Origin: Vulcanisaeta sp. JCM 14467
Lineage (GTDB): Archaea; Thermoproteota; Thermoprotei; Thermoproteales; Thermocladiaceae
Assembly: GCF_001316245.1 (NCBI RefSeq)
Contig: NZ_BBDM01000001.1
Coordinates: 62,001 to 126,000, forward strand
Length of the DNA: 64,000 nucleotides
Direction: 5' to 3'
Positions 57,671 to 64,000 of this stretch are shown here, piece after piece. The notes below the pieces were generated by a model. It saw only the letters and a program-made list of their open reading frames with translations. It did not search any database and was not told the DNA's origin. The number at the start of each line of letters is the position of its first letter. Within the stretch, counting starts at the first letter, position 1. The position numbers were made by a program, and so were the translations under genes.

Positions 57671-58861
57671 CTAGGCATAATTAAGTGCTTGGCTTAAGTC
57701 ATTAATAATGTCCTCAGGATCCTCAAGGCCCACACTAAGCCTGAGCAGGTTGTCCTTAATGCCAGCCCTAGCCCTATCCTCAGGACTCCAATGGGCGTGC
57801 GTCGTACTTGCTGGGTGCGTTATTATACTCTCGGCACCCCCAAAGCTGACGCTCGGTATTATCATCCTCACATGCTTATAAACCGCCATGGCCCCCCTCA
57901 AACCACCCTTGACCTCGAAACTGACGATTCCACCGCAATTACTAAGTAGCTTCCTCGCCACCTCATAGGTCTCGTGATCATCAAGGCATGGATAGTAAAC
58001 CCTCTCAACCTTTGGATGGCCCATTAAGAACTCCGCGACCGCCCTGGCATTCTCCTCATGCGTCCTCATCCTAATGTGGAGTGTTTTCAACCCCCTATCA
58101 ACGAGGAATGCCGTGAAGGGCTCCATAATCGTACCAAGGAACCTCCTCCACTCCCACACGCCCTTAATCCTATCATCACCGCCAATTATGAAGCCAGCCA
58201 CAACATCATTATGACCACTAAGGTACTTAGTGGCGCTATGAATTACGAAGTCGGCGCCATGGGTGATTGGTGTAACGCCCATTGGGGTTGCCAGGGTATT
58301 GTCAACGACGACCACGGCACCGACCTCACGGGCAGCCTTAACTATCTCAGGAATGTCATAAACCCTAAGGAGTGGGTTTGAAACCGACTCAATAAACACC
58401 ACATTGACGCCACCCCTTAGGGAGTTGATTACGTTCTCCGTGCCTGGGTCCGTAATCACGGTCTTAACACCAAACCTGCCTAACCTCTCCATGAGCACCA
58501 GCGTTGAGCCATAGACGTCAAGGGGCATGAGCACGGTTGAGTCCCTGGATAGGAGTGACATCATTAACGTGGTTATCGCAGCCATACCACTGGATGTTCC
58601 GAGGGCGTCAACCCCATGCTCAAGCTCAGCCATCTTACTCTCCACCGCATGAACCGTCGGGTTATCCTCCCTACTATACTTAAGCGGTACCACGCCATGC
58701 AACGACGGTCTCTGCTCGGGCTCCCTATAATCGAAGAGTGAGGTCTGGTAAATGGGCTCGATTACGGAGCCAATACCATCATTAACATGCCTCACACCAC
58801 CACGCACACTCTTTGTGCCCTTACCCACGAAATTCACGATTTTGACAGAGGTATTAAGCAT
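57671..58861 (-). CDS. Cystathionine gamma-synthase/lyase family PLP enzyme
   Basis: About 396 residues from ATG 58861 (MLNTSVKIVNFVGKGTKSVRGG); the frame extends to 58945 but this overlaps the ProC gene. Cys/Met-metabolism PLP motifs: GTSSGMAAITTLMMSLLS, the segment VVVDNTLATPMG (PLP-binding Asp), and SATKYLSGHNDVVAG (Lys Schiff base); AESIITHPASTTHAHWSPED is the C-terminal signature. It acts in cysteine/methionine interconversion. It starts 8 nt after the ProC stop, so both form an operon. Confidence 0.88.
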   Translation of the reverse strand: MLNTSVKIVNFVGKGTKSVRGGVRHVNDGIGSVIEPIYQTSLFDYREPEQRPSLHGVVPLKYSREDNPTVHAVESKMAELEHGVDALGTSSGMAAITTLMMSLLSRDSTVLMPLDVYGSTLVLMERLGRFGVKTVITDPGTENVINSLRGGVNVVFIESVSNPLLRVYDIPEIVKAAREVGAVVVVDNTLATPMGVTPITHGADFVIHSATKYLSGHNDVVAGFIIGGDDRIKGVWEWRRFLGTIMEPFTAFLVDRGLKTLHIRMRTHEENARAVAEFLMGHPKVERVYYPCLDDHETYEVARKLLSNCGGIVSFEVKGGLRGAMAVYKHVRMIIPSVSFGGAESIITHPASTTHAHWSPEDRARAGIKDNLLRLSVGLEDPEDIINDLSQALNYA

Positions 58862-58868
58862 TGCGTAC

Positions 58869-59738
58869 CTAACCAATGACTTTTGACCTAATGCTGCCCT
58901 CAATCTCCTGGCTAATCTCACGGCCCCTCCTCGCCGTCTCCTCAATCATCCTCATGATCAAGCCCCTAAGACCACTCTCCTCAGCAACCTTAATACCCCT
59001 GATGGTCACGCCGCCCGGCGTCGTAACCTCCTCCACAACCTCCCACGGTCTCTTAACCCTAAGCAATTCAGCACTGGTCTCCAGGGTACCAATGGCTAAT
59101 TCCCAGGAAATATCCGTGGGTATGCCAAGCAATAGACCAGCTTCCCAAAGGGCCTCGAGTATTAAAGCTATGAAGGCAGGGCCCGACCCACTTATGGCTG
59201 TTATCGCATCCATATAACGCTCATTAACGACCACGCACCTGCCCATGGAACTAAATATTTCACAAGCCCTCCTAACATCATCCTCAGAAACCCTGGAGCC
59301 AGGCGCCACGGCAGTAACGCCCCTCTCAATCACAATACCTATGTTGGGCATAGCCCTAACGACCTTAGACGGCACCAAATCCTCAATAATACCCGTCGTC
59401 ACACCGGCAACCACGGAAATCAACAATTGATCGCCAGTGAGGACATCACGTATGGGCATCAATGCATCAGGGACTTGGTAAGGCTTAACGGCGAGTATCA
59501 CAACATCGGCATCCTTGACAACCTCGGCATTATTATTCGAAACAAACACACCAGGTAATTCACGCCTAACCCTGGCAATACTTTCAACCCTCCTAACACT
59601 ACCACTTATACTACCAGGATCAACACCAGACTTTATCAGGGACTTGGCAATGGCGGTTCCTATTTTACCAAGCCCGATTATTGCGTACCTGGCAATAAAA
59701 CCACCCACAAAGCCCATGGACAGCCTATTTATAAGCAT
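58869..59738 (-). CDS. proC: Pyrroline-5-carboxylate reductase
   Basis: Last step of proline synthesis, NADPH-dependent. Rossmann start RYAIIGLGKIGTAIAKSLI; VILAVKPYQVP; VRAMPNIGIVI; AISGSGPAFIALILEAL; and VTTPGGVTIRGIKV, the family signature. 270-290 residues; the first 15 residues (MLINRLSMGFVGG) look like a non-conserved extension, so ATG at codon 8 may be the real start. Upstream of the PLP enzyme. Confidence 0.9.
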   Translation of the reverse strand: MLINRLSMGFVGGFIARYAIIGLGKIGTAIAKSLIKSGVDPGSISGSVRRVESIARVRRELPGVFVSNNNAEVVKDADVVILAVKPYQVPDALMPIRDVLTGDQLLISVVAGVTTGIIEDLVPSKVVRAMPNIGIVIERGVTAVAPGSRVSEDDVRRACEIFSSMGRCVVVNERYMDAITAISGSGPAFIALILEALWEAGLLLGIPTDISWELAIGTLETSAELLRVKRPWEVVEEVTTPGGVTIRGIKVAEESGLRGLIMRMIEETARRGREISQEIEGSIRSKVIG

Positions 59739-59861
59739 TGCGTGGATTATAGATAATATAGATAATTCGAGAAATCAGCCCGGCAATCCCAGTCATGGAT
59801 CCGGTGGCTAGGATCTCATCACCAACAAAGCCTTAAAACTACAGCACACCTTAAATTCATT

Positions 59862-59920
59862 ATTGATGATGAGGTTTAAGGGCTATGACCGATGAAGATG
59901 AACGGCGGAGTACTGACCAC
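59862..59920 (+). ncRNA. C/D-box guide RNA candidate
   Basis: Box C ATGATGA (59866-59872), a 16-nt guide, degenerate D' CCGA (59889-59892), C' AGATGA (59896-59901), 11-nt guide acggcggagta, box D CTGA (59913-59916). TATA-like ccttaaaact lies ~25 nt upstream. The D' and C' boxes are weak, so this is less secure than the other guide RNAs. Confidence 0.45.
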
Positions 59921-59957
59921 TAAACATTTTAACAATATGCATTGAAAAAGGCATGTC

Positions 59958-60707
59958 ATGAACCAAGCCATCACCATGGCATTACCAGTGCTGGGATTAA
60001 TCATTGCATTAATGATTTATGAGATGCCGTTTATTTACGATACCGCCTACACAGCGACGATGGAGTTGAGCGACGACCCATTAATAATCACGGTATCAGA
60101 CCTACACCTTGAATCCAACACGAGAGACTTAACCTGCATAGGCAATTACATTAGAGGTCTAAACCACGGGAACACCTACCTAATCATTAACGGAGACCTA
60201 TTCGATAAGGCGCACAAGCAGGAACTAAATCAGTCACATATACGTGAATTAATAAACCGCCTAGACCTGGCAGGCATTAATGGGTTGAGGGAAGTGATCT
60301 ACATCACGGCTATCTACGACCATGACCCAAGGACTCACTGCGGCGAGACTACATACACTGTTAATGGTATTAAGGTCAGGGTTATTCGCGGTATTGCCAA
60401 GCTCATCATAGGCAGTAACACCATCTGGTTCCTACATGGGGATTACATAGTTAAGAATGGGTTAATCGCATCATTGATGAATAGGTTACTTGGTGGTTCA
60501 TACGATAGGTTGGTCAGGTCAGCGATAGGGGCTAGGGAGGGTGATTGGGTCGTGATCGGGCATACTCATGTACCCGGCATAAATAGTGAATCACGCATTG
60601 CCAATACTGGGTCCTGGATAAACCGCTTCATAAACGCCGCAAACACCGCGGTAATAATCAATGGATTAGGCGGCGTGGAACTGGTCAGAGTTAAGTGCGT
60701 TTCTTAA
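59958..60707 (+). CDS. Membrane-anchored calcineurin-like phosphoesterase
   Basis: 249 residues. An N-terminal hydrophobic segment (residues ~4-22: ITMALPVLGLIIALMIYEM) is a signal/anchor. Metal motifs: VSDLHLE, IINGDLFD, IWFLHGDY, VVIGHTHVPG. The usual GNHD is replaced by AIYDHDPR, with Asn lost, which may weaken the active site. Substrate unknown; it may act at the membrane. Confidence 0.75.
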   Translation: MNQAITMALPVLGLIIALMIYEMPFIYDTAYTATMELSDDPLIITVSDLHLESNTRDLTCIGNYIRGLNHGNTYLIINGDLFDKAHKQELNQSHIRELINRLDLAGINGLREVIYITAIYDHDPRTHCGETTYTVNGIKVRVIRGIAKLIIGSNTIWFLHGDYIVKNGLIASLMNRLLGGSYDRLVRSAIGAREGDWVVIGHTHVPGINSESRIANTGSWINRFINAANTAVIINGLGGVELVRVKCVS

Positions 60708-60771
60708 TTACTAATCATGGTTAGTGAAACCATAGATTTAAATTAAGAGGAACCACTTATAATTAAAGGCA

Positions 60772-61587
60772 ATGTCACTTGCCGATGAGATTAAGAGGGT
60801 ACTAATGGAGAACCCAAACATACTAATCGAGGTACTACTTGCCAAGCCAGAGATCATCTACCAAGCCCTAGCCAAGCTAACCCCATGGCAAAACCTAGCC
60901 ACTAAGCAGGACGTTGAGGAATTGAGAAAGGAGATCGAGGGATTAAGGAGGGAGATACAGGATATAAGGAGTACAATGGCGACTAAGAAGGACCTGGAGG
61001 AATTGAGGAAGGAAATGGCAACTAAGAAGGATCTTGAGGAATTAAGGAAGTACGTAGATGATAAGGTTGAGGAATTAAGGAGAGAAATGGCAACGAAAAG
61101 GGAGCTTGAAGAACTGCGGAAGGAAATGGCGACTAAAAAGGAGCTTGATGACCTAAGGAAAGAGGTTAGGTTATTGGCCAATAAACTTGACGCCCTCGGC
61201 GCACGCTGGGGAGTACTCAGTGAGGAAGCCTTCAGGGAGGGCGTTAGGGAGATACTGAAAGACGCTGGGTACACCGTGGAGAGGTGGCTTTATTACGACG
61301 CGGATGGATTCGTGTATGGGCACCCAAGCGAGGTGGAGCTGGACATAATAATTAGGGATAATCTCGTAATAGCCGTGGAAATAACATCAGCCGTGAAGAG
61401 GTCAGACCTAGCAGTAACACGCCGCAAGGCCGAACTATACATGAAGACCACGGGCAAGTCCGTGAGCATGGTCATGGTAATAACGCCATACATAGATGAC
61501 AAGAACCCAGACTACGTGAGGGTCATGGCCGAGAGAATGGGCATAAAAATAATAACGCCCGAGGACATGACAAAACAGACACAGTAA
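60772..61587 (+). CDS. DUF3782-type coiled-coil nuclease-like protein
   Basis: 271 residues. Residues ~45-135 form a coiled coil of repeated MATKKDLEELRKE-type units with variations. The C-terminal domain (residues ~145-265) has a PD-(D/E)xK-like core: SEVELDIIIRDNLVIAVEITS (Glu-Asp...Glu-x-Thr) followed by DLAVTRRKAELYMK. Proteins of this layout are frequent in Thermoproteales and Sulfolobales, often multi-copy; possibly a nuclease-derived protein. Intact frame. No neighbouring partner. Confidence 0.78.
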   Translation: MSLADEIKRVLMENPNILIEVLLAKPEIIYQALAKLTPWQNLATKQDVEELRKEIEGLRREIQDIRSTMATKKDLEELRKEMATKKDLEELRKYVDDKVEELRREMATKRELEELRKEMATKKELDDLRKEVRLLANKLDALGARWGVLSEEAFREGVREILKDAGYTVERWLYYDADGFVYGHPSEVELDIIIRDNLVIAVEITSAVKRSDLAVTRRKAELYMKTTGKSVSMVMVITPYIDDKNPDYVRVMAERMGIKIITPEDMTKQTQ

Positions 61588-61807
61588 TGTAGGGTATTTA
61601 ACTACGATCTTCATCTATGCTAAGTTGAAATAAAACCCTGAGTGAGCGGGTGCGGGCGCGCGCACTGGGCCACGAAATAAATACTATATATAATTGCCAA
61701 AAATGGGTAAATAGATTACTTACTAATTGCTTAGCCGAGTGCCTGAGCCGTAACCTCCACGGAGTATATAGGGCGTAACCAGACACAGGGCTTTAGGCGC
61801 CTTTGGC
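61588..61807. other. Intergenic stretch without recognised gene
   Basis: No plausible gene on either strand. It contains a GC-rich alternating tract gcgggcgcgcgcac (about 61650) and the segment gtgcctgagccgtaacctcc. No tRNA or guide-RNA pattern found. Confidence 0.35.
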
Positions 61808-62325
61808 TTACTTACATTGGGTTAGGTCTACAAATTCCTCCTTGGTTAACTCCCTGTATATGACTGCCATGTCCATTAGGAACCTGCATATGAATTCCCC
61901 GGCATCATCATCGCTCCTAAACACGCTGAATATCCCCTCCCTGTCCGGCCCATTATATTGATACCTATGCAGTTCGAGGGATGCCAGGGTTAGGTATGGT
62001 ATCATTGGGTTCAACGTGGCTAATACCCTGGATACCTCAAACATGCGTGTCGTTGGCATGAAGGCAACCACGTATAGCGCCTCGTCAATCTTCTCCTTCA
62101 ATCCCCTAACCCTCACCTTACGCCTATATATCTTGCTTAGCTCGTCAATCATGTCTGTGGATATTGCCGCAAGAAAGGACTTCCAGGCCTGGAACGCCTT
62201 ACCCGCCGCGTTCCTGGTCAAGCCATCACTGAGCATTTTGACCGCTATCTCGGCCTCGTAACGCGCTCCATTAGTCGCGTCCTCCTATAATCACTCAGGT
62301 TGATCCAGGGCTTGCCCAATTCCAT
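61808..62325 (-). CDS. PaREP1-family protein (one frame break)
   Basis: About 172 residues. ATG 62325 gives MELGKPWINLSDYRRTRL; the frame breaks near 62255 and continues YEAEIAVKMLSDGLTRNAAGKAFQAWKSFLAAI. This is the start of PaREP1 proteins, a multi-copy HEPN-like family first seen in Pyrobaculum. The helical tail ends FICRFLMDMAVIYRELTKEE. Function unknown; some members pair with nucleotidyltransferases but no partner lies here. Confidence 0.75.
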
Positions 62326-62448
62326 GGGACTATGTTAATGGCGGTTAACGGCGTTATAAACCTTGCATAACACAGTAAGCGGCTGGCACCAGTTAAAGTG
62401 CCTAGTCATTAAGCCAGCGTTTAAATGTCGATTAATTATGGCTTGGCG

Positions 62449-63401
62449 ATGCATTATAGGGTCCTTGGCAGGACGGGCATTAGGGTTTCGGAGATCGGCC
62501 TTGGAGCCTGGGTCATTGGCACTGACATGTATGTAGCCCACGACAGGGAGCGCGACATAGCCCTAATAAGGACCGCCCTAGACCTAGGCATAAACACCTT
62601 CGACACAGCCGACATGTATGGTGAGGGGTTGAGTGAGAAGATACTTGGCGAGGCCCTTAGGGGTTACGACGTGAACGTATTCACGAAGGTTGGTTATGAG
62701 GTTGGTAAGGTGGTTGATGGCCGTCACGTGCAGAACTTCAGCATCAACTACATAGTCAATGCAGTTAAGGAATCCTATAATAGGTTGGGCAGGAGGATAA
62801 CACTACTCCAACTCCACAACCCACCAATCAACATCATCAAGGATAGGGAGCTACACAAGGCCCTACTCAAGCTCGTGGAGGAGAGCTACGTGGAGCACAT
62901 AGGCGTTGCCCTCGGCCCAGAGACCAACATCCTAAATGAGGGCTTGGCAGCCATTGACGAGGGTTATGAGGCGATAATGTTCGTATTCAACATACTCGAG
63001 CAGGAACCGGGCAGGACATTAATAAGACGTGGTGTTGAGGACTCGATTGGCCTAATAACTAGGGTACCACACGCATCCAACGTACTGACGGAGAGGCAAG
63101 ATGTCAACTTCGGACCAAGCGACCACAGGAACCTAAGGAGTAGGGATTGGGTCGTGAAGGCTTTGGAATTCACGAACACGAGGATAAGGCCCATGGCCAA
63201 GTCCCTGGGCATAGACCTTGAGACCCTAGCCATTAAGTACATCCTCTCATACCCAGTAAGCACGGTGATGGTCACGGCAACAAGCCAGAGGAGCTAACGA
63301 AGTACGCCAACGCCGCAGACGGAAACTACCTAAGCAGCAACACCGTGAAGACTCTAGAGAACCTATACGAGGAATTCACGAAATTAACAGGCAATGATTG
63401 A
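62449..63401 (+). CDS. Aldo/keto reductase (one frame break)
   Basis: About 317 residues. NADPH-linked (alpha/beta)8 oxidoreductase: VLGRTGIRVSEIGLGAWVIG, catalytic NTFDTADMYGEGLSEKI (Asp, Tyr), FTKVGYE (Lys), LLQLHNP (His), ALEFTNTRIRPMAKSLG near the coenzyme-binding end. The frame breaks near 63285 and continues ELTKYANAADGNYLSSNT to a stop at 63399-63401. ATG 62449 is preferred because TATA box gcgtttaaat is ~27 nt upstream. Substrate unknown. Confidence 0.84.
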
Positions 63402-63439
63402 GCCGATACTAGCCATCAAGAACCCAAGTTCCTCATCAC

Positions 63440-63637
63440 TTAATCAGTCATGGCGGTCATCTTCACACAAGTAAATAATACCATAGCATTTATATTCATT
63501 TCCAGACCAGGACCCCTCATCACCACGTAAGCCAGCCCACAAAGCCACCGCCCCAGGACCAGCAGGCAATAGCCAATAACAACCACGAGCGACGCACTAA
63601 AGGCATACAACACACGGAACTGGGAGTCTCTCACCAT
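63440..63637 (-). CDS. Small hypothetical membrane protein (low support)
   Basis: 65 residues with one hydrophobic stretch (VLYAFSASLVVVIGYCLLVLGRWL). No family match and no clear promoter. It may be a chance reading frame in the 311-bp gap between the aldo/keto reductase and paralogue C. Confidence 0.25.
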   Translation of the reverse strand: MVRDSQFRVLYAFSASLVVVIGYCLLVLGRWLCGLAYVVMRGPGLEMNINAMVLFTCVKMTAMTD

Positions 63638-63678
63638 ATCGCTGCAAGGTGTGGGAATTGCTTTCTATTTTGCTCGGC

Positions 63679-63714
63679 TCACTTTTATGAATAGCCGAAG
63701 TAAAAAAAGTCCGT
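63679..63714 (+). promoter_or_regulatory. Conserved promoter element of exported paralogues, copy C
   Basis: Reads TCACTTTTATGAATAGCC then GAAGTAAAAAAAGTCCGT; almost identical to copies A and B. The A-tract is centred ~27 nt before ATG 63731, supporting that start over GTG 63713, which lies inside the element. Confidence 0.65.
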
Positions 63715-63730
63715 GAATTCGCTACTCCTA

Positions 63731-64000
63731 ATGAGTATGGTCTCTAGGTCAAGGCTTTTGCTCATAATCGCCGCGGTGATTGCTGCCGTGGTTGTTACCT
63801 CAATGCTCCTCACCATGCCGAGGCTTTCAACTAATCACAGCGCGGTGGCTGAGGCTAAAGGCACCGTGCGGGTAAATTCGCAGCCGCTAATCAAGGCGTT
63901 GTTGGTTCGCCAATTAGCATTAGTGTGCCCATTTACGTTGTTGGTCCGTCAACGCTTGTTCAGAAACTGGTTAGTGTTGGTGTTAATGAATCGTTGATTA
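63731..64000 (+). CDS. Exported paralogue C, 3' end outside window (one frame break)
   Basis: MSMVSRSRLLLIIAAVIAAVVV is a signal/anchor closely like that of paralogue B. At about 63870-63878 the frame shifts by one and the domain continues NQGVVGSPISISVPIYVVGP and LVQKLVSVGVNESLI, running off the window. The break lies at the same aligned position as the first break in paralogue B. Function unknown, exported or membrane-anchored. Confidence 0.65.

Noticed and set aside
61598..61786. 62-codon minus-strand frame
   Set aside because: No family match, unusual Arg/Trp content, and it crosses a GC-alternating tract; probably chance.
63402..63445. C/D-box-like pattern on the minus strand (GTGATGA then TTGATGG)
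   Set aside because: No D or D' box (CTGA) at the right spacing.
1..64000. CRISPR arrays, insertion sequences, integrase or rRNA genes
   Set aside because: No regularly spaced repeats, transposase motifs or rRNA segments were seen in either strand.

Overview
The window is a 64-kb stretch of a hyperthermophilic crenarchaeal chromosome, most likely from Thermoproteales and close to Vulcanisaeta or Caldivirga (inference). Support comes from a PaREP1-family protein, archaeal leaderless promoters (a TATA box about 25-30 nt before the start codon), a tRNA-Val gene with an intron in the anticodon stem, several C/D-box guide RNA genes, archaemetzincin, GH57, Sir2, NOG1, PhoH-KH and archaeal MetE-core methionine synthase. 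Genes are packed on both strands with short gaps and many overlaps. There is no rRNA operon, CRISPR array or recognisable transposase.

Layout. 1-5 kb: a partial gene, a COG1031 radical-SAM protein, a HEPN/MNT toxin-antitoxin pair, a heptad-repeat coiled-coil membrane protein and MarC. 5-9 kb: a C/D RNA, MetE-type methionine synthase, a truncated AsnRS-like enzyme (probable archaeal asparagine synthetase) and CobQ. 9-18 kb: winged-helix proteins, exported proteins, an APC permease, a TrkA protein, KDG kinase, tRNA-Val and exported paralogue A. 18-23 kb: K+ channel, HemD, sugar-nucleotide epimerase, a rhomboid-like protein, a CbiX-like protein and CbiB. 23-33 kb: Lrp regulator, DUF357-nucleotidyltransferase, ProS, ferredoxin, RIO-like kinase, PUA protein, tRNA-binding domain, M16 protease, Sir2 and a half-length glycosyltransferase. 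33-40 kb: GH57, amidohydrolase, VWA protein, QueD-like protein and SUMT. 40-45 kb: archaemetzincin and a tightly overlapping operon with two different HerA/VirB4-like ATPases around a membrane protein. 45-64 kb: SpeD, PHI, PhoH, NOG1, exported paralogue B, tRNA-Thr, AbrB protein, DUF2079 protein, two phosphoesterases, sulfide dehydrogenase-like flavoprotein, PLP enzyme, ProC, DUF3782 protein, PaREP1, aldo/keto reductase and exported paralogue C (cut by the window end).

Functional threads. Tetrapyrrole/cobalamin genes are scattered (HemD, SUMT, a CbiX-like protein, CbiB, CobQ), fitting a cobalamin-making organism. Three exported paralogues (A, B, C) share an almost identical 36-40 bp element immediately before their start codons. 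At least five C/D-box guide RNA genes occupy the small intergenic gaps.

Quality caveat. About 40 single-base frame breaks interrupt otherwise well-conserved genes, roughly one per 1.7 kb. I read most as indel errors in a draft assembly and give the full reconstructed span of each gene. Two of these breaks fall at the same homologous position in paralogues B and C, which is harder to explain by chance.
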